NCBI GenBank assembly: GCA_024529925.1
Contig: JAFEUB010001190.1
Span: forward strand, 62,001-126,000
Direction: 5' to 3'
Source of the DNA: Ophthalmolycus amberensis
Taxonomy: Eukaryota; Chordata; Actinopteri; Perciformes; Zoarcidae
DNA: 64,000 bases
Position 1 is the stretch's first letter; the number at the start of each line of letters is the position of its first letter. Below, piece by piece: positions 25,600-35,938 of the stretch. The position numbers were made by a program, and so were the translations under genes. The notes beneath the pieces were generated by a model. It was not told where the DNA came from. It saw only the letters and a list, made by a program, of their open reading frames with translations, and did not search any database.

Positions 25600-25600
<1 letters not shown>
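23819..25600. other. no recognisable feature
   Basis: AT-rich DNA without a frame above 70 codons. The block 24300-24500 is more balanced in composition and could be conserved, but I have no direct sign of that. Confidence 0.55.

Positions 25601-25672
<72 letters not shown>
25601..25672 (+). repeat. (GT)36 microsatellite
   Basis: Seventy-two bases of perfect GT. Confidence 0.98.
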
Positions 25673-25673
<1 letters not shown>

Positions 25674-26944
25674 CAGCATTCCCAGCATAATCATACTATT
25701 ATCTCTATTTTCTTTGCGGGATGGCAATGTTGGTCTGCCAGGTACACATTTTGCTTTCTCCAATACTTTCATAATGAACATGATAAACATCAAACCTGCT
25801 TAGTATCAGCATGTTAGCATTTTGGCTGTAGATTCTTCGTCTTAGTTCATATTTGAAAAACGTTAAACAAATATGCCTTGCAAAATTGATTCAGATTAAC
25901 AGCAGCATGGATCACACATGCACTGCACAGTGGTAGGATGTTGCTATCCTTCAAAACAGGGACATAAAACTGATGGAGCAGAAGAATTGTTATGTACAGA
26001 ATGAGATACATGTATGAATCATTCATTCCACTCACAACCAAGCCACTATAACTTCTAATAGATGTATGTCTTTACATAATGATCTCGCCCTGTGTAGCAT
26101 ACCTTGGGGCATTACTGGTTGTAATGAAAAATAAGAACTTGCAGTCAAGGACTAGTCCGTGACTGAGGTTTGGTTTGTTTTATGGCATTGCTATTCTTAT
26201 TATTATTCATGTGCTTTTGTTATTCTTGTGTCCATTGTGCATTATTTAATTTTCCCCGGTGTACGATGCTACAAAGTGGATTTGTTGTTGAACCTGATCT
26301 CTGAACTCATGATTGAATGCTACATGAGCACTTAGGGCAAATGGATGACAGTGTATAGAGAAGAATTGATTTGAAAGGCGATTTGCCAAAAGGTTATCTG
26401 TCATCAGCAGTGAGGTTTCATGAATACGTGATAAAAAATTGACAGTAGGAAGTAATTTTAGCTTCAACTCTTCCGCTGCCCTGATTGCTAGAAGCATCGA
26501 CAGCATCTTAGCTCACTGGTCGCTTCCCAGAGTTCCTGGCAGGATGAACCTGATTTTACAGAAATACATGAAATGACTACGGCCTCTGAACAGCACATTA
26601 TGGTGGTGACGTAATGTGTTGAGATTACGTGTGTGCACCACGGAAATAATGGCAATCGAAAATCAATTAGGATACTTTGTAATGGTGGACACCAAATTAA
26701 AGGCATGCAACACTCAGAGCTAATGACGGAGTATAAAAAGTGATAAAGACTACATATGTTGGGTAGGACCGGAGGTGGATGGGTCGGGGGAAAAAAAAAC
26801 AGGAGATCGTTGTTTTGTGAGATCAGATTGGGCAGAATATGACCAAAAAGTGCAAAAGAAAATTCAGAAATGCAAAGAAAAAGACATGCAAATCACATAA
26901 TCCAGTGATCCATTGACCAAATTAATTGATTATAGGTGCTTTAA
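25673..26944. other. no recognisable feature
   Basis: AT-rich. CAGCATGTTAGCATTTTGGC near 25808 resembles the left end of the repeat at 225-700 but is too short to call. Confidence 0.55.
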
Positions 26945-27020
26945 GGTTTAGGTTAGGGGCCAGGAAATGCATTATGCCAATGAGGGTCCTCACAAGCATA
27001 GGCATACAAACGTGTGTGTG
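26945..27020 (+). repeat. fragment of a teleost GAGGTCCTCACA-type repeat
   Basis: GGTTTAGGTTAGGGGCCAGG, AAATGCATTATGCCAATGAG and GGTCCTCACAAGCATAGG, followed by CATACAAACGTGTGTGTG, reproduce in order a fish repeat that I know (telomere-like TTAGG start, then 'tgaggaccctcattgacata' on the other strand). The GC-rich block starts immediately after it. Confidence 0.6.
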
Positions 27021-27638
27021 TAAATGTGTATTCATAGCTTAGGCCCCCACCTCGGCCGGAGCGAGCCTTCGTCGGTTGTTTGGAGTGTGAGGAATGGTTG
27101 ATGGAGATTTGGCCTGATGCGGTTTGGGGGAGGCTTAGCTGAGGATCCACTGTAGCTCCCGGGCCTTGCAGAACCCCCAAAATAAGCCTGTGCGCTGGTC
27201 GGCAAGATCGAGTGAGGATTTGTGGGTCTAAAGACGGCGTTGGATATGCCGAACCGATGTTGGACGGGTGTCTGCAGGAGGGCTGAACTCCTGGAATGGG
27301 AAATGAGAAAGCCATGGCATTGCGGTGGCCCAGACGTGAGCTGCATCGAGGAAGCGCCCTTGGCGGACGGGTGTCGCGTGTCATTTGATGATTGGGTAAC
27401 CGACTGCTAGGTTGTCAGGAGTTTAATGGGATGGACTTGCTGGGCCATCCGCGGCCCCACGTGATGCTGTGGCTACTATTGGTCCGATTTCATAGCATTT
27501 CATAGCAGAACGACTTGGCATCTGCTTGCAAGATCCGAGGCTGGTCTACGGCAAACGTCGGCCATCGTGGAAACCCCCAAAAGACGGCAGAGGGAGCGGC
27601 CTCGTTGTTGGCCAATTGTGTGGGTCCATCGCTGGAAG

Positions 27639-27813
27639 CTTTTTTTTCTTCTCTTTCTCTCTCTTTCCTCCTCCTCCTCCTCCTCCTCCTCCTCCTTTCT
27701 TTGCTCTCTTCCTCTCCTTCTTCTCTACTTTGCTGTCTTTCCTCTTCTTTCTCTTCCTTTCTCTCTCTCTTACTTCTCTCTTCCTTCTTTCCTCTCTTCT
27801 TTTTCTCTCTCTC
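27639..27813 (+). repeat. 175-bp polypyrimidine tract with (CCT)n
   Basis: Almost pure C/T with only a few purines, including about ten perfect CCT/TCC units at 27666-27696. The reverse strand gives the poly-glycine/glutamate/lysine frame. Such tracts can form triplex DNA. Confidence 0.93.
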
Positions 27814-27834
27814 TGCGATTCGTTGTTGCTTGCT

Positions 27835-27918
27835 GCGTTCAGTGGTTGCGTTGTTGCGTTCAGTGGTTGCGTTGTTGCGTTCAGTGGTTGCGTTGTTGCG
27901 TTCAGTGGTTGCGTTGTT
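27835..27918 (+). repeat. four exact 21-bp tandem repeats
   Basis: The unit, GCGTTCAGTGGTTGCGTTG plus TT, occurs four times with no mismatch at 27835, 27856, 27877 and 27898. Twenty-one bases is seven codons, so all frames repeat in phase (for example RCCVQWL). Exact identity points to recent expansion. Confidence 0.97.
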
Positions 27919-27920
27919 GC

Positions 27921-28370
27921 GCTTAGAGAGGGGGACAGCTTAGAGAGGGGGACAGAGGCAAGAAGACCTGGCAACCCGGTGCCAGGAATCTGCCTAGTGG
28001 GAAGAGTATGCGTAGTAGGAAAAGCGGGATAGGGGAGGGGGACAGAGGAGAGGGAACCTGGCAACCCGGTGCCAGGAATCTGCATAGGGGGAAGAGCATG
28101 CGTAGTAGGAAAAGCAGGATCGGGGAGGGGGACAGAGGAGAGGGAACCTGGCAACCCGGTGCCGACAGCTTAGAGGGGGGGGCAGTTTAGAAAGGGGGAC
28201 AGAGGAAAGAAGACCTGGCAACCCGGTGCCGACAGCTTAGAGGGGGGGACAGCTTAGAAAGGGGGACAGAGGAAAGAAGACCTGGCAACCCGGTGCCGAC
28301 AGCTTAGAGGGGGGGGGGGGGACAGCTTAGAAAGGGGGACAAAGGAAAGAAGACCTGGCGACCCGGTGCC
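27921..28370 (+). repeat. compound minisatellite with 17-bp core
   Basis: It opens with a 17-bp unit GCTTAGAGAGGGGGACA twice (27921 and 27938). The core CCTGGCAACCCGGTGCC then occurs at 27967, 28057, 28147, 28214 and 28281, with a one-base variant (GGCGACCC) at 28354. Spacings are 90, 90, 67, 67 and 73 bases; the last is longer through growth of a G run (13 G at 28309-28321). The 90-bp units carry AGGAATCTGC and GCGTAGTAGGAAAAG; the 67-bp units replace these with GACAGCTTAGAG and TTAGAAAGGGGGACAG. A degenerate core, GACCTGGCAACCTGGAAC, appears later at 28554. The plus strand is strongly purine-biased between cores. Confidence 0.95.
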
Positions 28371-28930
28371 TGGGTATAGGCAGAAGAAGGGTGGTGTAGG
28401 GGAACGGTGAAGGGACGACGGGTGAATCCGGCCAAAAGGTGGGATGGAATGCTGTGGAAATGGAAGGGAGGAAGATAGAGTCGGCGTCTCTTGCTGCTTT
28501 GGAGAGTTGAGTTTGCCTGAGGTGGTGGAGGGGGATGAGAGGTGAGGCGCTGCGACCTGGCAACCTGGAACTTTGTGGGTTGGGGGCGGAGTTTCGGGGT
28601 GCGTGGTGGCGTCACGGTCGCTGCGTCACGCCGGTGTGTTTGCATGTAGGTACGTTGTGTTTGTTTGTTTTTCCCTAACGTGACTTTGGGAAAGTTGTGA
28701 GGAGTTGGCACTGCTTGCTTGTTGCGTCGATGCTCTTAGCAGGCGGACTGTGGTCGAGTTGGAGATCAGCTGGTGAGTCTTCGATGGCGGACCTGGCTGG
28801 AGCGCGGGGGGGGGGGCGGCTTTTTGGGCGCTGCGTGCCGGGCAGCCAGAGTCGTCAGAGGCTCGTTCCCGAGCTGGGTATGGAGTGAGCGAAGGAGGTT
28901 GAGGCTGAGGTGTGGTCCTGCTCCTGAAAT

Positions 28931-29961
28931 TCAGCTAAGTTTTATCTCCAATTAACGCACTGCTATGTGTAAGTGTGTTCCCACGTTAAGCACAATGATG
29001 CCACGGAAAAAAGGCTCAGTATTCTCTGCTGTGAGTTCTCCAAATATTTTACAAAATTACAAGTCAAAAAGAAGTGGCTTTCATACATTCAGTCTTTTCT
29101 TACAATATGGCAGAACCAGCAGACAAACTGTCATCCTACTATTGGCTTCTTTTGTTGTTGTTTTGATCCATTGGATATGAGACATTTGCGCTGGCAAATT
29201 TTCAAAAGGACTAACACTATGTGACAGCTAAAAAGCTGTAAATGGTTTGTTTAGAAAGGACCTGTACTGTGATTTATTGTCTGTCATAACAGGAGTCCAT
29301 GCAAATCGTTTCGGGGCGATTTGCATCTGAAAAATAAAGCAGTATTTACACGTCAGCTGCCAGACAGCCATGAAGACTGCAGCTCTTTCATTCTGTTGAG
29401 AAAGCACAAAAAATAAACAAGGGGGCTGATGTGTTACATTTTTTCAGTCTCCCAACTATAACACGTTACTCACAGCTGTGTAACACTGTATTTGTTTTAA
29501 TTGTATTGTTTATTTCAAAGCTTAATTTTAATTGATAATCGAAACTTTATCAATAATAATAGCACCACCTGGTGAGAGGGACAATAAAGCAGGCTACAGT
29601 GTATATCCCTTCACCGATATACCTATTATTGGGAGAAGGGAAATACATAAAAGTCTCATTGAAACATTTAGAAAATAACTTTGTTCCTTAACTTGATACA
29701 CTGGTGCCCATTCGTAACAGACCTTTTGCTTGACTCCAGTATTGTTGCTTCCAGCGTTGTCAGCAGCATGGAACGCGCGCCCCTTTGAAACGTGCCAATT
29801 GCTTGGCTCCCGGTCCCGGATGTGCAGCAGGGACGTGAAGAAGAGTTTGTTTGTACCGTTATATATTGTATATTCAGCTATTCAGTTATTTTCACGACTT
29901 CGGCCGGATCCAAAACATTTAGGTACCTGCTCTGTTTTTTCTGGCATGTACTAGCTCTCCC
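28931..29961. other. no recognisable feature
   Basis: AT-rich again. Frames of 71-87 codons (28973-29224, 29792-30055) have no motif. Confidence 0.6.
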
Positions 29962-30340
29962 TGTCACTACAGATCCAGCCACTCCCTCATGCCGCTTTCC
30001 CACCATCCCCTTCACCATCTCCGCCCATTCACTCACCTGCTCCACATTAACATGAATAGTATACAGGTCCATCTACACCTCTCTCTTTGACAGATTGTCT
30101 TGTGCGTGTCCGCCTTGCTTTCCAGCTTTAATTCTCCCTGCCTAACCAAATGCTTCGTCAATGATTTGATGATTCCTTGGCGACCAAATTAATTGGATTT
30201 GTTTGCCTGAATGATGACTGTCTGCTTGGTTGTGACCCTTGCCTGCTTTTTGACCAAAGTCAACTTGCACGTTTATCTTAACCTGCTGTCTGTGAGTCGT
30301 GTTTTGGGGTTCAAGCTTGCCTTCTTTTTGAGCTGTTACA
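29962..30340 (+). mobile_element. solo-LTR-like element
   Basis: It begins TGTCACTACAG and ends GAGCTGTTACA, consistent with TG...CA LTR ends. Inside, in the order seen in fish LTRs: CATTCACTCACCTGCTCCAC, a TAGTATACA box (about 30057), GACAGATTGTCTTGTGCGTG, TTGTGACCCTTGCCTGC and CTGTGAGTCGTGTTTTGGG. No internal domain follows, and flanking bases show no clear target-site duplication, so an old solo LTR with worn edges is likely. The borders are estimates. Confidence 0.6.
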
Positions 30341-33339
30341 GTTACTTTGTGGATGTACTGTACTATACACTCTACACTCTTCTCTCTAAAAGCAGTATTA
30401 CATTTATTCTGGTTATGAATTAATTGTATTTGGATTGTAAATTATAAAATTGATTCAAACCAATAAGAGAAATGTTGGGTTTATGATCCTCATTCATTCT
30501 CTTTCACTCTCAGTCATTAGTGACACAACGACCCTTCAGCTACAAGCCCCTATAAGCATTAAAAGCTCTGCGGTTTCACCCCAGCTTCCCTGTGGATTAC
30601 TGCATACGACAGTGAATTATGCAGGAGCATGAAGCATCTTTGTTTGGCTATGAGGTGAGCTTGCTCCCTTTCCGTGAAGTATTATAGATAGCTTTGGAAA
30701 TGAATGCAGGGACATGGAGCTCCACTGCAAGTCTTGTTGTCAGAGAGGCCTTTCTCACAAACACAGTTTGAAGCCAGGATGAGTAAAGCTCCAATAATCG
30801 CAGCCGTCACTCCTCTCCACTATAATAACTCCATTTCCTTCAGTCTCTACATTATTATGCATTCTTCTCTTTGAAGACTGTTGTTGAGGATCATTGTGAC
30901 TCCTAATGGAGTTCTGTTATTAAGACGGAGGAATCACTGCGCCTAATGACACTTTTTGTGTTATATTTGTTGTTCAGATAAGTGGCCAATATAACTGAAA
31001 TGAAAGCCTTTTGGGGTTTCTGCCCATTCAGCAAAAAATTTAAAAAATCATGGGTCAAACTATCCATTTTTCAACGTGATATAACAGCAAGGCGGACAGG
31101 TTATTTAAGATAGATATTGAGTAAATAAATCTGCTGTATGTCTTTATTTTCATTTCCATATAAAAATAAAAAGCCTCAATAGTGAGAAGAGAAAAGGGGC
31201 TTTGTTATTCCTGGGCGGGTTGGGAATCCATTAAATGACTTCTCCCCAGTGTGCATTGGCCTCTGCCTGGATTCCCCTCGCTGATGCTGGAACTAGAGCA
31301 AAACTCCACTTTACTGCAAACCCACAAACACACATTGATGCAAGAATCATGTCTACACGCTAAACAAAACATATCATTGAAGTCTCAGCAACTACTACAT
31401 GCCAAGCAATGATTTAAGTTCATCTCACTTAACTTCCTCCAAGGTTAGAAGCACTGATTCTTATTGTCACTTCTGACAACTACTTCAAGTTTCTAACTTT
31501 TATTTAACCAGAAAAAAACGGTTAAATCTGTAGCAGGAAGTATTTATTCAGTTTTAAAGAATTAAAATTGGAAGGAGTCGCTCATCTGTGAAAATCTCTG
31601 CAGTTTTGCTGATCAACATACAATTTGCTGTTTAATATACATTTTCAAGCCTTGAGTATCAGACAAATGAGGCAAACAGCTTGGACGCCGGAGGGCATGG
31701 AGCCTCATGTTGTCAATCATATGCAGCAGCAACGTTAGCCGAAGTGATGACATCGAGTCAGCTCAGTGGAGCTCTCGTCTTCATGTTTGAATATGGATTA
31801 TTAGTGGTCACCAGCCGAGTGACCACATTTGATATTGTCGCTAGGGGAGAAACATTTTTATACACAGTCCAACTATTGCGTGACATGTTCAGCATGTACA
31901 CAGAAGACAATAGTGCCAAGCTTGCCAAAAAGCCAAACACAGCGCATCAAATCGGTTTCAGACTCGTTTTTTCTCGGCCTATATCACACAGGCTTACGTA
32001 GGGTATTTGTCTTTCACACATGAGCGCATGCAACTGAAGCCCTTTCTGCAGTTTTGTTTTTCTAAACCGATAATCATTTAATATTACATAAACTTAATGA
32101 GCCAGCTCTCCACCGTTTTCAGTCTCTTGTTGTATCTAAGACAGTCCTGGCAATTACTGCAATGCAAGTTGGCGGTTCGCAGGTCGGGATTGGTTGATTA
32201 ATGCATATTTTTGTGTGGATTGGCTCCTTATAGAAGGTTAGGTGTGTGCGGATATTAAAGAAAACCTGACCGGAGCATCACTACCTTTGGCGGCTCGTTC
32301 TATTTTCGGAAATCATATACACAGTAAATAAAGGCAGGTGTGCACTGGTCTGCTTTGAGTCTGTTATCATTTAAGTATGAATATAAATGAATGTCCTGCA
32401 AGCTTTTTATGTTCATATACAATAAATTTAGTCTACCAGGTAGTGCCCTGCTATTTCTGTGGGCCGGCCTGGTCATGCGTGTATGAGGGAGTAACAATAA
32501 TGACAACAATGCAAGAAATAAGACTTAGAAAAATGTCTTTACCCTGAAGTTAGTTTGGCTTTGCTCTGCTCCTCTTCACAGCCTGCATCTGCTTTGTTCT
32601 CCAATGTGTCCAGTAAAGACTGATGTTGGAGGACTGAGTGTTCTCCCTGCAGTCAGAAAGGCACATATCCATATAAGTCCAGAGCAGCTCCTCCTGTGAT
32701 GCCTACTTAATATTTGACCCTGAGGCATGGCATCTCGGTGGTTCGGACTGCTAGAAGAGGGACATCAGGAGACACCTGAGTGTGTTAACGCCCTCATTCT
32801 TCACAGGGAGCAAATGGATGTAGCACATTAAAATTCGTACAGGCCTTAAGGTTCAGACAGTGAGCTCCGACCTGCTGCATCTGCTGCCCGGCATTGTTGG
32901 TGCTCTGTATTCAGAATGGGCAGCAGCAGGGCACAACTATGCTGCCGTGGCTAATGGCTACATCCCATGATCCAACAGCAACCAATGCCAGAGGTTCCCA
33001 GCCCGCAGTACATTTGCTACCAAGCCACAACAAAAACACATAATTCAACACAAAGCTAAAGGATACTTATGGAACTATAGATTTTCATACCTTATTTTAG
33101 TGTCGATCCGTCTGCGTTGTATTTTTCTTACCAACAACAATTGGTAATTGATTCTTGGTGTCATCATTAGAGATCTGTCTGTAACCACACTGACTACAGG
33201 TCAAATAATAAAATTAATCTTTGTTTCCGTTTAGATTAGTTGTCATGCTCCCTGCCTTCTTTGCTTATGCCAGCCCGCCAAGGCTAATCTAATGACAATT
33301 ATTACAGTCTAGATAAGCTAAATAATATTATGAATGTCG
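30341..33339. other. 3-kb stretch without recognisable genes
   Basis: The blocks 30780-30960 and 31180-31300 have the balanced, TAAT-rich look of vertebrate conserved non-coding DNA, but this cannot be tested here. The 106-codon plus frame at 31681-32001 has no motif and overlaps a second frame. Confidence 0.5.
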
Positions 33340-33606
33340 TTTATTGATCCAGAATGGTTTATCAATCGTTGAAGCTTTTGCTGCTGATCCTGTTCTACTC
33401 CACCATCATCCAGTCTGTTCTCTGTTCTTCCATCACTGTGTGGTTTGGATCGGCCACTAAACAGGACAGGAACAGACTACAACAGACTGGCAGGTCTGCA
33501 GAGAGAATGATTGGCTCCAGCCTGCCCTCCATCCTGGACTTGTACACCTCCAGAGTCAGGAAACGGGTGTATGCATACATGGCCAATAAAGCTGATACTG
33601 CTCCAG
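33340..33606 (+). pseudogene. LINE reverse transcriptase C-terminal relic (Rex1-like)
   Basis: The plus frame encodes LLLILFYSTIIQSVLCSSIT, VWFGSATKQDRNRLQQTGRS and AERMIGSSLPSILDLYTSRV. This is the segment after the RT catalytic core in fish Rex1/L2-type LINEs (pattern FYxxxIESVLxxSITVWFxxAxxxDxxxLQ...AExIIGxxLPxLxxLYxSR). The frame is intact over about 75 codons. After RVRKR the sequence jumps to ATGGCCAATAAAGCTGATAC, which resembles the element's 3' end, so the region between is deleted. The ATG at 33354 is not a natural start. It is a 5'-truncated, internally deleted, dead copy. Confidence 0.88.
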
Positions 33607-33774
33607 AACATTTGTATTTCAATTAATATGTTTGTTCAACGTTGGTGTCGGCTATAATTCAGAAGTAAATTGGCTCTTGTATCATTTCCCCTGGTTCTGT
33701 GGTTGCCAGGGTAACACCATACACTGTATCAATGACGTGTTCACCTATTGTTTTGTGGACTGCAAATTATTTGG

Positions 33775-34265
33775 CCTCAAGTTTGTGCTTTTGGTCGTCG
33801 CCATATTGGTTTTTGGCCATCGCCATCTTGGCTGAATAAAACATTTATTAGGCAATCAAAACGGCTATAATTAACTTTCACCAACTGAAAGCCGTGAAAG
33901 TGTTCAAGTTGTAAGACAAAAACACAGGCAACTCCCAGACCGAACAACCCCGTGGTAGCAACCTGTCAATCACAAGACATACCCTGCCCATTCGTCTTTT
34001 TTACTCTTAATGGAAGCATCATTTATAAATGAACATCATGCTGTATTGGAGAAGAAACTAGCGATGGAGCACGTAAATTCTTGTTTACAATGTTTACTGA
34101 GGTAATAAATCAAGTGAGAAGTAGGGTCATTTTCTCATAGACTTCTGTAGAATCAGACCTCTTTTTGCAACCAGAGGAGTCACCCCCTGATGGCCAGTGG
34201 AAGAATTGCAAGTTTAAGGCACTTCCGCATTGGCTTACTTGTCAGACCCACTGGTTGCTGTCACA
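33775..34265 (+). repeat. ~490-bp teleost interspersed repeat
   Basis: GCCATCTTGGCTGAATAAAA, ACCTGTCAATCACAAGACAT, AATGAACATCATGCTGTATT, GGAGAAGAAACTAGCGATGG, TTTACTGAGGTAATAAATCA, AGTGAGAAGTAGGGTCATTT, TCTCATAGACTTCTGTAGAA, GCAACCAGAGGAGTCACCCC and AGGCACTTCCGCATTGGC follow in the order of a very abundant percomorph repeat often seen in transcripts' untranslated ends. I do not know its formal name; a non-autonomous DNA transposon is my guess. The part CACCCCCTGATGGCCA (34181-34196) is near a CTCF-type motif on the minus strand. Confidence 0.85.
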
Positions 34266-35873
34266 TAGCAGCCCATGGCGTCAAGTTGAAAAAGTTCAAC
34301 CATTATCAACATGTAAATAACTTTGCATGTACACCGTCTCTCAATGGAAACAATGGATTCAGTAGCAGCAACTGTTGTATGACAGTGACGTTAGCCTTCA
34401 TAACGTGTATGGGTGAGGGCAATCCATGTACAAATCATTTATAGAGGCATTTCTCACGTCCATCACTCGCCCGACTCACAGCACAGACACACTTCCATTC
34501 TTTCAAATGGATGGATAGTGTGAGACACATTATCCCCCGACTGTTTTACCCTACAGCTCGATTTTTGTTCTCCCTGGCACGCTCAGTGAGACATAAGCTC
34601 CACAGACAGCTGTTCAAATCTCTCGCTGTTCATCAACACATTTGAATCAACACGTCTGCTGATATTTGTATCATCTCTGTGCATGTGCATTCTCATGCCG
34701 GTGGTATAGAAACACACAGTTCGGGAATCCACACATTAGAACATTGCGCTGTAGCACCACCAGTGGTCAAAACAATCAACACGGTGAGATGTCAATTTGT
34801 GCACATTTGTGACAACAACCAGCATCTGAAAATACGTTTAGTTTGTTCAAACATCTTGGATGCAAAATATGTAATTGATATTCCTGACAGTGATGAAAGT
34901 TGGATATGAGTTTAATCTGGTTCAATTCACTCAGTTCACAGCAAAAGAGGAGACAATCGTGAAGCTGCCTCATTTCAGTGTAAACATAGATTTTATTTTT
35001 CCTTTCCCCCAAGAGAGGCAAAAAACAGTGTCACACCTCTACATTTCACTATGTTGGGACTTTTTCTGTCTGCCATATGGTGTGAGCTTTATGACATCCC
35101 TTCCTCATTTAAACTAACAACCAAAAAATGATTGCTGTCACATATGCAGCAAAACTATAAAGTCAGGAGAAAAATGCAACTTCCTCCTCAGTCTAACTGA
35201 CAGTGTGGCTAGTCGTTCCGGTCCTGCTGTCAGAAGCGGTGTGATAAATTATGCAAGGAGGGATTACAATCCAAGTCAGAGCTCATCATGAACACAACCA
35301 TTCTTCGCCATGTCTTCTGCTGCGTAAACATGCTTAAGCAGAAACCACACAAAGAAGCTGGTTAAAATGAGCAGAGAAACTTGCCAGGGAAAAATCCCAA
35401 CAGGGAGCAGAAAAAAGAAACTGCCAAACATTTGCTGTGTCTGCGATCACTAAGACGACTTCTCACAGAATGCTGTCCTCCTTTTTTGTTTTTCTTTTTA
35501 AACAGATGCTTAAATGCAAAATGCAGTATTATTAACCTGTGATTATGCTGCTTAATTTGGGCTGAGCAAACCAATTCGTTATATGTTAATATACAAACAG
35601 CAGATGAATATGGGGTAGCTTTTATGCTTTGGCAAGCTTTTTCAGAATATATTATCATCATCATCAGTGGTGACAAGAGTAACTTTGTTGTGATGTTAGC
35701 TGATTTTGATTTATCAAGCAAAAACAGCAAACATTCAACTTTTTTTCATATTGCACATTAAAAGGAAGAGTTAATAATTTTGGACAAATGCATTTAATTC
35801 TGAGAGGATTGATGCAGGTAAATATTAAGCTATATTTGGCTCTGGGAGGCGTTTTCTACTTGGATTTCATAGA
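34266..35873. other. no recognisable feature
   Basis: AT-rich to mixed. Opposing frames of about 80 codons at 34679-35117 and a 122-codon minus frame at 35362-35730 lack motifs. Confidence 0.55.
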
Positions 35874-35938
35874 CTAAACAATTAATAAAGCAGTAATTGA
35901 CTGATTAATCAATAATGAAAATGTTCATTAGTTGTAAC
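35874..35938 (-). repeat. ATTAATCGATTA-type teleost repeat scrap
   Basis: GACTGATTAATCAATAATGA followed by AAATGTTCATTAGTTGTAAC matches the edge of a common fish repeat built of variants of GATTAATCGATTA. A more decayed piece lies at 42575-42780. AT-rich, so chance is possible. Confidence 0.5.

Larger units (their letters stand above)
27040..28930. other. CpG-dense GC-rich block of unknown origin
   Basis: Composition changes sharply at both edges. In 27041-27420 alone I count about 24 CpG, far above the flanks. The block contains, in order, a unique CpG-rich part (27040-27630), a pyrimidine tract, exact 21-bp repeats, a compound minisatellite, a G-rich part with CGTCACG and CGCTGCGTCACGCC motifs (28600-28635), and a possible 5' splice site CTG|GTGAGT at 28772/28773. 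The longest frames (202 codons minus at 27546-28154; 168 codons plus at 27526-28032) are translations of the repeats, rich in Pro/Ser/Leu, and not credible proteins. It could be a CpG-island promoter with a first exon, the 5' untranslated region of a retroelement, or an rDNA-spacer-like insertion. None can be chosen from sequence alone. Confidence 0.6.

Noticed and set aside
27546..28154. 202-codon minus open frame rich in Pro, Ser and Leu
   Set aside because: It is a translation of the minisatellite, the 21-bp repeats and the pyrimidine tract; its apparent repeats are DNA repeats.
27040..28930. Ribosomal DNA spacer or rRNA gene
   Set aside because: GC-rich and repetitive like a spacer, but no 18S, 5.8S, 28S or 5S sequence that I recognise is attached.
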